Assembly (NCBI GenBank): GCA_000310025.1 | Contig: FN649732.1 | Coordinates: 1,926,500-1,990,499 of the forward strand | DNA from: Ectocarpus siliculosus | Taxonomy: Eukaryota > Sar > Phaeophyceae > Ectocarpales > Ectocarpaceae | Length of the DNA: 64,000 nucleotides | Direction of reading: 5' to 3' | In this document: in pieces, positions 1-10,771 of the stretch | How positions within the stretch are numbered: the stretch's first letter is position 1 | How the letters are laid out: each line of letters opens with the position of its first letter | Position numbers and translations under genes: made by a program | Notes under the pieces: generated by a model | Seen by the model: the letters and a program-made list of their open reading frames with translations, nothing else | Database searches by the model: none | Told to the model about the DNA's origin: nothing

Positions 1-2833
1 ACAAATGAGGCCGTTGCTCGTAAAGGTTAAATAGCTCTTTTTTGCACAACAACATCACCCGACTTACCCTGGGCCTTAACTTAACACCACCCACACCAAG
101 ACAATCAGCCGCCCCTACGACACCATTTGCTGCTCTCGACACGCATCACTACCATCACGGCACGCCTTTCACACACACAACCACCATCACCACCAAGAAC
201 CGACATCCCACAACCGTTTGCCAAAGAACTCAACCTGATCATGTCCATGAGGTCGTGTAGCTGCCCCCGAAACTGTGTCCCCACGGTGGGCTTGAGGCCC
301 GCGAATCCGGGCGAGTCTTTCTTGCTGGTGTTGGTGCTGGTGCTGGACTGACCGGGTGAGATGGGTCTCTTCCCCTTGCTCCTCGCCTTCTTGCCTGCAG
401 CAAAGAGACGTCATCGCAACATCCTCAACAAAAAAAAAAAAAAAACACGCTACAAATGCGGTGACAAAACGCCGACATCGTGAACACACTCGAAGATGGA
501 CTCTTCCCCTTGCTTCTCCACGTTTTGCCTGCAGAAAAGAGACGTACCTCGTCAACACACACACACGAAAATAACGAAAATGTGCGGTAATAAAATAAAA
601 AAAACATCGCACAACGCGCTCGAATGAAACGCGTATCGTGACAAAAACAACAACATCGCATCGCATAATTCCTTCTTGTCCGCCAATCGTTGTAACCAGC
701 GAACGTCGTGGGGTTGCTCGCTCCACACAAAAATATCGTGAAGCATTTGTCTATTCCCATATGCATGTCTAACGTGGCAACCATCACCCCGGCAAACAAA
801 ACACCAACGACTCGTAGAGGCGATCGAGACATGGTGATACCGTAACACGACGATTGAGGGGGGGGTACATGAAAAAAATGTGTGTAGGGGGGGGGGGGGG
901 GTTGCTCACCTCCCGTGGGTGAGAAAAGGTTGACGACGAATTCGTTGGTGCTGCTGGCGAACAGCACGTCGGACTCGTTGGGAAGCTCGTCTTTGTTCTT
1001 GTCGCAGAACGTGTGGACATTATACCGCACCTGCGGCGTGATCGCACGGCCCCGGCAGAACAGCTCAAAGTTCGCTCCAAGCATCATCGCATCAAGTTAT
1101 GCTACGAGAAAAAAAAAAAAAAACAGACCTAGTAGTGTATTGAAGGTGATTCTTCGGTGGCACATGTCAAAGAACATGTAGCCATCTACAAAGCATCCAC
1201 CCGAGCTCGAAACAGACAGTGTTCGGGGTGCACACACATCCATCAACGCAACGAAAAAAATGGTTATTGTTGTTGACTTGCACTAAAAAAAAGAAGAAAA
1301 AAAAGCAGGGGGGCACGGTGAGTTAGTTGACTTACCTGGCCCGCGTAGTGCTTGATGGCGAAGCACAGCTTGGTCCGCATGGCGCTGTCCGCCTCGAACC
1401 TCTCCGCCTCCCCGTGCTCCCGGTACAGCCGGCTGAAGTAGTTAGCGTCGGTGCCGCGGATGCCCAACCGACACTCGTCATCGAGCATGGTCAGCAGACC
1501 CTTCTTCTTCCCCTCGATCAGGTCCAGGCAGTCCTGGGGGGCAAACGATCGCACAAAACTTGCAGTTATCAGCTTTAGCGCATACCGGCTTTCCCAACAA
1601 AAAATGAGAACAACGAGACGGCGACATTCTAGTTGACTTGCTCTAGGGGCAACACAATTCATGAATCCGCACCGAAAAATACATTTCCAGTTCACACCGC
1701 CGGACAACGCTCAATTCCTGCTGAACGGCAGGCAGCAACACGGCAAGGCAATAGCCTAGTCGTTACGGTACCTGGTTGTCTGGAAACTCCACAAAGGACC
1801 ACTCGATCCCCTCCTTGCTGTACTCCTTCTGCTCCATCTTGAACACGAACTGGTTGAACTGCTGCTGCAGAGTCTCGTTCGTGTAGTTGATGCACAGCTG
1901 CTCGAAGCTGCTCACGATTTCGCGCCATCAACCAATTCATCACAGAGCCAGCCAGCCAGGTAAACCAGAGGTCAGCCACCACAGCAGCAGCAGCAGCAGC
2001 AGCGGTAGAGGCAGCACACGACATGCATGAACGAGAGAAGGGTAAGGGGAGAGATTCTGGACCCTTCTGGGCAGCGTGGTGCTTTGGAGCTTGTCGACGC
2101 TATTCACCGCTAACCCTAACCCACATGCACCCAAGCTGCTCTTGCTGCAAACTCAAGCTACCACCCATCATCCATCCTGCTGAGCCTCGGACAGCCGGAA
2201 AACCTTCAACCTCTGCGGCAAGATCTACAGATCTCGTTGCGGCTTGAATAAAACTTGAACAACGCTCCCGACCAAATCACGCGAAACACAAACAACGTCA
2301 CAACCCACGGCACAGCAATCGAGCAAACTAACGAACGCACCTGTTGTGCTCGAAGCACTCGAACCCGAAGATGTCCAGCACCCCCACGGAAGCCTTCACC
2401 TCCTTGCGGTCGCAGTTGATGTGCGAGTTGATGGTGGCCACCAGCCAGTTGAACAGCTGCCCGTAGAAGGCCTTCGCCAGGGCGTCTCGAGCGTCGTACG
2501 CTTGATGGTCGGTGAGCTTGATGGTGGTCTTCTCCTTTCTAGGACCGACCTCGATGGTCTTGGACGTTAGGGCACGCAGCAGACCGTCCTCCGGCAGGTA
2601 GCACAGCCGGCAAACCCGAGCCAGGCAATCCCTTGGTTAAGGGGGGAGGGTTTCAGGGGGAAGGAGGTGTGTCATCACCAGGCAAGCGGTGTCTGCGGTA
2701 AAAAAAGAAGAGCGAAAATATACCACCGATTTGACATCGACAGCCACCGCCCCGCAGCAGCAGCGACAACGGCGTCGTCACTACCATCAACGCCACCAAC
2801 GAACCGCGAACAATCAACAACGGTAGAACAGAG

Positions 2834-2871
<38 letters not shown>

Positions 2872-5800
2872 TGCCAAAAACAGCAGCCAAAACACTGACC
2901 ACAAGAGCACACCAACCGGTGCAACCACTACGGCCAAACACCAAAACAACAGCAACATCACCAACAACACTGCAGCGTGTCGACAACAGCAGCGGAAACA
3001 ACGGCGCCAACGCCAACAAAGGCTAGAACAACAACACCGCAGCTGCAGCGCAACCAACAATGGCCAAGACAAACGGCGGTCTCAGGTGCGTCTGTCTCTC
3101 TCACTCGTTATCCTCCTCGTGAAACAGCACCGCTGCATCGTCCTCCTCGCTAGCCTCGAACTCGAGCTCTCCGAGGTGGATAAGTCCCGCCATGATGTCG
3201 AAGATAGTCTGGATCGAGCTAGCCTCGAAACCCATCGTCTGGTCGAACCAAACAGAGGCACCCCCCCCCGCCACGGCACACGGCAAGAATACGCGAAAAA
3301 GACAAAACAAAGCGCCAAGGTCATGCAGTCCACAAGCATCGAAATATGGAAGTCACTCGGTAGGCAAAGCAAGCACCGGCGGCGAGAGAGACCAAAGTGA
3401 CGGTAGGCGGCAAACTAGAGATGAACACGACAAAAAAAATAGAAATAAGCGAAACCACGAGCAGCCTTCGAGTCGAGAGGGAGAGTCGGGGGTGTCCTCA
3501 ACGACCCTCCAAGAGCATCGCACGACCCGATAAAGCTAGCAACAGCAAGAGACACCAATGGGGTAGGCTTGAATCTTCCTTTTCTCACCGTAAGAGCGGC
3601 CTTCGTCTGCACGAACTCGTCCTCGTCCTCCACTTGTCGGAGGTCGTAGCAGTCGCCCTGGTTCACGAAGTGATACTCCTCCGGACCTGAAAGAAATCGC
3701 CAGTCGGAGGCCGGTTCAAATGGGGGACCGAGAACCCGATTCGTCGCGCAAGCCGCCACTGTGTTGTACAAACCAAACGCAACGCCCTTCCACACTGCCT
3801 CGATGATGGTTCCAATAGTCTCGCCGCAATATACTACCCCCCCCCCNNNNNNNNNNNNNNNNNNNNNNNNNNNNNNNNNNNNNNNNNNNNNNNNNNNNNN
3901 NNNNNNNNNNNNNNNNNNNNNNNNNNNNNNNNNNNNNNNNNNNNNNCCCCAAAAAAAATCCCCCTTTGGGGGGCGGTTCAAAAGGGGGGCCCAAAACCCG
4001 TTTTTTGGGGCAAACCCCCCCTTTTTTTTAAAAAAAAAAAGGAAACCCCTTCCCAAATGCCTTGGAGGGGGTTCCCAATTTTTTCCCCCAAATTTTCCCC
4101 CCCCCCCCCCCCCTAAATAGACCCTGTTCCGGGGAGAACCCGGCGTGTTCCGTCCCGGCTTTGTAGGGATGGGAGGTCAATGGTCAAACGATTCCGGCAT
4201 CCACGATTATGAGTCCCCCCCCCCCCCCCCCCTGAAAACCCCTTTTGCCCCCCTCAATCGGCTACGACAAGAGGCCCCATCGATCTCACAGCAGCAACAT
4301 ACTCTAGCCTCCAAGCAAGCGCAGTCGACGATGGACCTCTCACACCTCATACAAATGAGAAACGGGTGCCGATGTGGTCAGAGGAATCTGGCCACCTCGA
4401 GGAGAGGAGCCATAGCGGCGGCGAGGGCTAGCTAGATCCAAGGGGCCTTGCCAAAAGTAGACAAGTAAACACCCCCATACCGCCCCCGGCCTACATCCTT
4501 TCCCCCCCTTGCCTGCACCAACTCCTGGCATTCTTTCCTGATCCTGAAGAAAAGACAGAGCAAAATTAATGAAGAATATGGCCAACGATACCCCCCTCCC
4601 CCTCTTTTCTATCCGTCCCTTCTTCCTACCTTGCAGCTCCCATCGCTCTCGCTCCTCGTCGTCGCCCCCCTTGCACATCTGGTAGAAGATGTGGAAATTT
4701 CTCTCGTCGTGGGCCTGAGAAGGGATGCGCACCTAACGAAAGAAAGAAAGAAAGAAAGAAAGAAGCAGAGAGAAGAGTGTTGGTGCGTAGTAGGAGGAAT
4801 CGGACCGAATGGCAAGAGCACCGAGCACCGACGCCAACATCAGTCTCGCCGATGTTTTTACCACCACTTTCGTCATTGGTCCAAAGAGAACACAGCGAAC
4901 TCTTCTTTCCACCAAACGTAAGAGTTCGGGATAACATCGGCAGTGTAAAATATACTTTACTACTACCTTACCTTTTCGAGGAGGTAGGTCTCGATGCCCG
5001 CGCCCAGCAGGTTGCCCCGCTTGTCGAACATGAGCTCGATGAACTTCCCGAAGCGGCTCGAGTTGTCGTTACGGATGGTCCGGGCGTTTCCGAACGCCTC
5101 TAGGATGGGATTGCTCTGCAGAACCCTGTCCATGATCGAACCCTTCTCCAGCTCCACCCCGCCCTCTCCGTTGCCCACCGTTGTCAAGTACCTGCGGGGG
5201 GAGGCGTTTCCAGACCCGGGGGGGAGCAGAGACAAGATACATGTTTTCACCAACGGCCGGCAAAATCAGGCCACTTAGATGAGGTTTGGTTCCAGCGTGA
5301 CACCTGGTTATCAACGCTGGATAATTCCGTCCGGCATGTGAAGGCGTTTTATCACAAGGGGGGGTACGGTAACCATATCGACTTCACCTCCGGCAAGGGC
5401 ACGCCGATGCCATGCACTCATACGGCAGCGCTTCAGGACTTCACAGCCTGCCAGGACGCTCGACGATGAACTGCAGGTCTGCAGGTCCATCATGCAGCAA
5501 CGTTCCCCACGGGCACTGCTATTCACTGAAAAAGTACGCGACTGCAGTGGACATAGGCTGGTGTGGCTCCAGTTCATCGTCGAACGTGAACTGGAAGCGA
5601 CTACTAGTGCCTGGCTGCATGATGGACCGGCGTGCCCGCAGTTCATCGTCGAGTGTTCCAGATATCGTGGCAGGCTGTGAAGCCATGAAGGCCCTGCCAC
5701 ATGAGAGCATGGCGTTGGCGTACCCGTATATCGCCAACCTTACCTGTCACCCGGGGCTGAATCCAGCGACAACGGTGTATAGGCAACACTGCTGTTGCTG

Positions 5801-8285
5801 TTCTACGACAGCAGAGGCGGCTCCACAATACAAAACATCCGCCGCAGCAAAACACACACCGTCCCATTTCCGCCGCTTCCGACCGCAACTGCTCCTGCTC
5901 TGCTGGGGTTCCCTATGGAACCACCTCCCTCACTCTAGTTCTTCAGTGCCGACTCAAGCCTCAATCGCAGACTGTGTGTACCTCATGACGAACTTGGTGC
6001 TCTCCGTTTTTCCGGCACCACTTTCTCCGGAGATGAGGATGGACTGGTTCACCGGCCCCATGCCCGCCGACTTTCCCGCGTGAATACCCTGGATGGTTGC
6101 AGCGAAACATGAGCACGGCATGTGTCCGTATGAATTGACAACATGAAACGAAAAAAAGAGCGCAGCACGTGCGCACAGCGCGCGTCCAGTTGAACTTCAC
6201 GTCTCGCTGCTTCTGTCGGCGCGACAAATACCAAAACCATGGGCGAAAAAACATGCCACACCGTTGTGATAACATTTTCCGGTTATCGCGTGCGTGCGGC
6301 GTCTTGTGTGGCCCGTGTGATACGTTGCACTCACAGAACCCCAGGCAACACGAAGGGATTGTCATCGATAGGGGGTGTGATATCTTGCGTCAAACCCATG
6401 ATAACAGTTGACTCACAGGACCCCAAAAACAAGCTGTGTGACAATGGGGTTTTGTGACCCGTGCGATGAACTACGCTCACGTGGCACACGATACGCCCAT
6501 GGCTCCATCCAGCCCCTGCGCCCTCACGGGTATTTGTGGTGCTGCTGGCAAGAGAGAAACACCTCCCGCCCCCGGCAGCATCGGACCAGAGGGTTCCAGC
6601 AGGACAAGGGACAAGATGGGAAATGCATACCATACCCTAGGGGTGTTGTGTTGTCCCACAGCGAACACAAGACAACCCCCTAGGGCACGGCATGTACTTC
6701 CCTCCTTTTCCTTATCCTGCTTGTATTCTCTCCCTCGATGCTGCTGGCGGCAGAGCAATTTCTCACGTCTATGGCAGCAGCACAACGCCAGCGCCATCTA
6801 CGGCCTGACTGGCTGCGCTCTGAATTCTACGGCAGGAACTGGAAGTGCATGCACAGGATAGCGCTGGTGACGCGATAAGAAGATGGCTTAAGTCCTGACT
6901 ACTGTGCACTGAACTCTACGGCAGCAAGATGGTAAAATCTCGACAACCACCGCTGTTCAGGGTAAGCTATTACAGTCAGCCGGCGGATACAAGCTGCCTG
7001 GCTGTACACTCAAGTCTACGGCATGAAGATGGTGATATCTCGATGCCCACCGCTGTTCAGGGCAAGTTGTTCTCATCACACCCGCGGACACCCGCTGCCC
7101 CTTCACGACTGCCCCCGTGCACAAGACGGACCGGTGCAAGACTGCGACGAAGGAGCCAATGCCGGAAGCCTCCTACGCCCAAATATCCAGCCTTTGCGAC
7201 GGACTCATCAAACAAACCGTTCCCTTAGTCCAAGATCTACGACCACTACATGGCCTTCAAAGACGCGCGACGGCCCGGGTTGCTCGCTCCCGCAGAAAGC
7301 GCGTGTGGAACCGAGTCAAAACCTTGCCGTGGGAGGCGGATCTCAACACGAGGTGGCGGGCTAACAAGGAGCTCAGCGCCGAGGGACGCCGCTAACGGCG
7401 GCGCGATCTCCGCCGGTTCGGAGGAGGAGGGTGAAACGTCGTCCAATATGACTACCGACTTGTTGGGGTCGTTGGAAAATCGACCACAGTGACAGCACTA
7501 CGCTGAGGAGAAAGGGTAACATGGCCACACGGGCGACGCTATTACATCCCTTCTCGTCACACCCCGTGTTCGTACCGTCGTTCGAGTTTAGCGAAAGATA
7601 CCACCCCCCAACCCCCCCCCGTACAGAATACCACCGGCGGGAAAGCTTAATAATGTCACAATGTTCATCACACGGGCGTGGTATCTGATGTCACCGACAA
7701 CGGCATACTGCTGAACACACACAGAGCAACAGCACCAGCAGCAACGCAAACCCATCACTACCGACATCAACTAACGACGACCGCCCACCTTCATCATGTC
7801 ACGGTAGGCAGAGTCCGCGATCGCAAAAACGTGCGGCCCAAGCGCCTGCGGGGGCTCTATCCCCTGTTCCCGCATGCACCCCACGTCGAAGTACTGCGTC
7901 AAGAGATCCTTGCCGTAGATAGGGAGCCTCTTGAAAGGGTTTACCGCGAGCAGGATGGCGTTTGCCGTGAAGGTGTAGATGTCCCCCCTGTCGAAACGCC
8001 TGCACAGGGAGTGCAGGATGGCCGCCTCGTGCAGGTGCGGCAGTGCGATGAGGTCTTCCACGTGGTCCATGTCCTCCTCGTTCGCCAGCTTAAGGTCCTC
8101 CAGCTCGCAACCTTTATTTCCCATCCCCAACACCACCGAACAAAAAAAAACAAACAGGAAACGCCACAACAAACACAGACAAGAAGAGGAGGGGACGAGG
8201 GGAGCCGCGGACGGAACAAAGCACGGGGGCGGGCGGGATGCACAAGGCGTATCAGCACATGTGTGGTGTCAACTCGACACGGACC

Positions 8286-8319
<34 letters not shown>

Positions 8320-10306
8320 GAGAACAACGCATGATGCCAGTTTGTTGGTATTCCTGTCTTACGTAGATGGGGAAGCAGGGGGCGGATAGTAAGGTGGGGC
8401 AATAAAGCACAAAAAAAGGCCCTGTGTTTAACCTTCCCCCCGTGTAACCCCAGCTGATGCGGCATGCACATACCGAGCGAAAGGTGTAGGCTGGCGCCAG
8501 AATAGACGGGACAGACACACACTCCGTGACGATGTCCTTCTACCTGTCGCATCTCCGTTGCCCCTTGCGAGTCCACCGCTGGTACATGGACGACACAACC
8601 TCCGTGGCCACTGGCCAACGCAACCAACAGTAGCCTCCACAAACAACACTCGCAACGCCTCGCGTTGCCTGTGCGAAACGCTTGCGCCCGTCACCGGCGC
8701 ATCGAACAAACAGAGGTATTGTAGGTACTGTTTCATGCTGAATCGTATTTAGTCATGCGTAGAGGATGAAGGCGTGCTCCGCTCTTACTCTTGTTTTTTG
8801 CTTCACATTGACCACTGTACACTTTTAAACTCTCTTGCTAGGATTGATATCGCACCCCTGTGTCGAAACAACGATGGGTGCCACTACGCCGATACCAGCG
8901 CGGAAATGCAGTGAAATCATATGCTGCCTTCTTTCTGTTTTTGTGCACCCCGGTACCATAACCCTGATGGGTGCGGAATCACCAATATATGAGTGCCATT
9001 AACACCACAGCTACAATGCATACGATACGCCGCCATGCTGAGAGAAGCGAAAACGAAGATGGTAACCATTAATCATCATTGTTGCAATTGTATTTCCGAT
9101 GTGAACCTGTCAAACGGACATTTCAAGCCTCTCCGCGGTACCTACCGAAGTGTACCAGTATCAAACAAGGATGCTCAATGCCGTAGTCTAGACGAGAAGT
9201 TTGGGGGATGCCTTGGCGTCTTTGGGGACGACTACACGAAATAGATGGCACCTGCTGCAGAATTATCATGAGGAGCCAAAGCTGTAGTCTAGTCGAGTGG
9301 GTTAGGTTAGATCTCGAAGGGGATGCCCTTGGGAGTCTTTAGGGAGGACTACAAGTAATGATGTAATAATAGATGGCGCCTGCTGGAGAATTATCACGAG
9401 GAGCCAACAAGGTGGAAGAGCCGTAGTTCAAGAGCGATGGTGCGCTTTTTTTTCCAGACTGCCATACATGTACCCGCCGTGTGTGTATGCATACATAGGA
9501 TTGAGCACAGGAGTACTCAAGAGAGCGGAAGGGAGAGAGCCAGGGGGGGGTACATAGCCAGTACACGTGGAAAGAAGAGGTGCATTTCAAAAACAGTGTT
9601 ATGTTGCAGAATAATATGGCGCACGTGCAACGAGATGAAGAGATGCAAAGCGCAAGGCAAGCGAAGGAGGAGTGCAGCAGTACAGAGAAGGTCAAGAAAG
9701 TCGTGTGGCGCCGGCACTACCGCATGCGTACATGCGTACATTGTATATGTACCTCCTAGGAACCGCGGGGTGTGTGCTTCTCCTCAAGGAGAGGTTCCGG
9801 TTTGTTCTGGAGACGAAAAATTTGAAAACATCAGGTTCAAAAATAACGTCACTTGTTACGCATGCAACGGCAATGTTTCCAAGGACGTGTAGGGGCATAG
9901 CAGGGTCTTGGGATTGTCCGCCACGAAGAGGAAGGTTCGGACCCACGCGCCTCCTAGGATATCATGCCGGGTATCCACCCTGCTGTTCATGTTGGGGACT
10001 CTGCTGTGTCTACAATCTACATGCCATCATTGCTGTTGGGCTTGCGTCAACAACGAACGTCAGCGTTTGAGTTTGAACGTTGACGATCTCGCAAAGCGGG
10101 GGTGCTTGCTGCAACAGCAGTACATACATGTACCCTCCCTCACCATCGTCTTCGCTTATCGTGAACGTGAGAGGTTCCTCCGAGACGTCTTCCTCCACCT
10201 CGATCTTGACGGTGCAAGGCTTGCCGGCCGCGCTCCTCTCGAGCACCGTGCCTGCAACCCAGGCCTCCTGCTTGTCCCGCACCCACACCGCCGCCCCGGC
10301 CTCCAT
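1..10306 (-). CDS. Unconventional myosin heavy chain, motor domain (3'-partial)
   Basis: Actin-based ATPase motor; only the N-terminal ~658 residues lie in the window. Exons (minus, 5' to 3'): 10306-10144, 8111-7789, 6088-5982, 5191-4972, 4732-4630, 3686-3589, 3238-3105, 2631-2341, 1907-1772, 1533-1336, 1030-910, ~316-235. All junctions are GT-AG and in phase; the last acceptor is weak and the next exon is not resolved. Seen: an SH3-like N-terminal module (residues ~3-55, starting [12 protein letters not shown]), P-loop GESGAGKT (183-190), switch I with NDNSSRF (239-245), switch II DIFGFE (469-474), the KHYAGQVRYN stretch across exons 10-11, and [10 protein letters not shown]. These are the hallmark myosin motor motifs, so ATP binding should be intact. 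Start: the ATG at 10306 opens the SH3-like module. The class cannot be assigned because neck and tail are outside. Introns 1 and 2 (2.0 and 1.7 kb) hold repeats; the intron 4629-3687 holds an N gap. Confidence 0.93.
2838..2870. repeat. (CAG)n microsatellite in myosin intron
   Basis: About eleven uninterrupted CAG units in a wider CAA/CAG-rich stretch within the intron 3104-2632. It is noncoding here. Similar CAG runs occur at 32287-32355, 57967-57990 (HRD1 intron) and 63263-63301 (HRD1 intron), and in YebC exon 1, where they encode poly-Gln. Confidence 0.9.
3847..3946. other. Assembly gap, 100 N
   Basis: Exactly 100 N, a placeholder length. It lies inside the myosin intron 4629-3687, so the coding model is unaffected. 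It is bounded on the left by a poly-C run. Confidence 0.99.
3947..4115. other. Low-quality, homopolymer-smeared copy of the sequence left of the gap
   Basis: Sequence right of the gap lines up base for base with 3691-3846 left of it, but with bases blurred into runs. For example, CGGTTCAAATGGGGGACCGAG on the left corresponds to CGGTTCAAAAGGGGGGCCC on the right, and both copies end in a poly-C run. It reads like the poor end of a sequencing trace, not genuine genome sequence. Confidence 0.8.
4141..4231 (+). repeat. SINE-like dispersed repeat with poly(C) tail, copy 1
   Basis: Carries the shared pattern: TCCGTCCCGGCTTTGTAGGG, then a GGTCAATGGTC block, a CGGCATCC block, ATGAGT, and a long poly-C run. 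It sits in the myosin intron, opposite in strand to the gene. Confidence 0.65.
4738..4766. repeat. (GAAA)n microsatellite
   Basis: About seven GAAA units in a myosin intron, just upstream (in transcript sense) of the exon 4732-4630 acceptor. They form a T/C-rich run on the transcribed strand and so may serve as its polypyrimidine tract. Confidence 0.85.
5303..5790. repeat. ~490-bp foldback (imperfect inverted repeat) element in myosin intron
   Basis: Left arm ~5305-5500 and right arm ~5610-5785 are imperfect reverse complements. The clearest matched blocks are CTTCACAGCCTGCCA, CTCGACGATGAACTGC and GGTCCATCATGCAGC on the left, each found inverted on the right. Both outer ends read ACACC followed within about 15 bases by CGCTGGAT. 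The centre has a further small palindrome (TCCAGTTC/GAACTGGA). It fits a MITE or foldback element, but I see no clear target-site duplication. Confidence 0.7.
6805..7095. repeat. ~100-bp tandem repeat, two full copies and one partial
   Basis: Full copies start near 6904 and 7004, sharing CTACGGCA, AAGATGGT, ATCTCGA and CCACCGCTGTTCAGGG. A weaker partial copy starts near 6806. It lies in the myosin intron 7788-6089. Confidence 0.75.
7117..7492 (+). pseudogene. Decayed coding-like fragment inside a myosin intron
   Basis: On the strand opposite to the myosin, two overlapping frames read like one broken protein: [19 protein letters not shown] in one frame, then after ~7225 [17 protein letters not shown] in another, open to a stop at 7490-7492 through a Ser/Gly/Glu-rich tail. 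A single frameshift would join them. I do not recognise the family. It could be a retroposed or transposon-borne fragment, or chance. Confidence 0.3.
8284..8318. repeat. (GACA)n microsatellite
   Basis: About eight GACA units in the 2.0-kb first intron of the myosin gene. The same motif in the opposite sense (TCTG) forms the larger tract at 14789-14935. Confidence 0.9.
9178..9425. repeat. 126-bp tandem duplication in myosin intron 1
   Basis: Two copies share TAGATGGC, CCTGCTG, AGAATTATCA and GAGGAGCCAA. The second copy of this block starts 126 bases after the first (9242 and 9368). Each copy also has GTAGTCTAG and GGGGATGCC blocks in the same order. Confidence 0.8.
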
Positions 10307-10771
10307 CTTCCGCGCACTAGTCCCTCCCTCTCGTCAAAGCAACACCGTCGCCACGTGCCTTCCCCCCACCCGCTCGCTGTTGCTCAAGAACGCCTGTTCG
10401 ATAGGGTAGTAGCAAACCAGCAAACCAGCGTGGCGTGGTCGAACGCGATGGGGACCCTGCCGATGTCTGCACTTGCAGCTTGCAGTTCGTTCGCAACAGC
10501 AGTAGGGGCACCACAGATTCTAGCATCCAGGTGCGTGTGCGTGCGACCGATACTATGATATTCAAACTCCAATGGCGTTGCCCCCAACATCTCTCCGAAA
10601 ATGTGTCGTGGTGTGCTGGGTGTTGGGCGTATGTCCAGTTGCGCCTGAAGGTCTCTCAGGGCGAGACCCCTTTGGCACAGTCCACAGCAGTGCCCACGGC
10701 TGACAGAGCAGGGAATCGCGCAAGCAGGAAAGAGGACCTCGGTCCGCTGCGGGCCTGCTGGGGCAGCCGCC
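10307..10771. promoter_or_regulatory. Divergent intergenic region between myosin and Cu-ATPase
   Basis: The 465 bp between the myosin start codon (minus) and the ATPase start codon (plus) must contain both 5' UTRs and at least the core promoters. I see no clear TATA box or named operator. Open frames here on either strand look like chance frames. The bidirectional promoter role is inferred from gene orientation and the short spacing. Confidence 0.4.

Noticed and set aside
187-1087. Long minus-strand frames of 179 and 220 codons near the left edge
   Set aside because: They overlap real myosin exons in the wrong frame and are full of translated homopolymer runs; the correct frame gives [10 protein letters not shown] and [16 protein letters not shown].
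4500-4565. Possible extra myosin exon (CTTCAG acceptor before GATCAGGAAAG on the minus strand)
   Set aside because: The exon ending at 4630 (phase 1) joins directly to the exon at 3686 to give ...[20 protein letters not shown], the expected myosin order. An inserted exon would break the family pattern.
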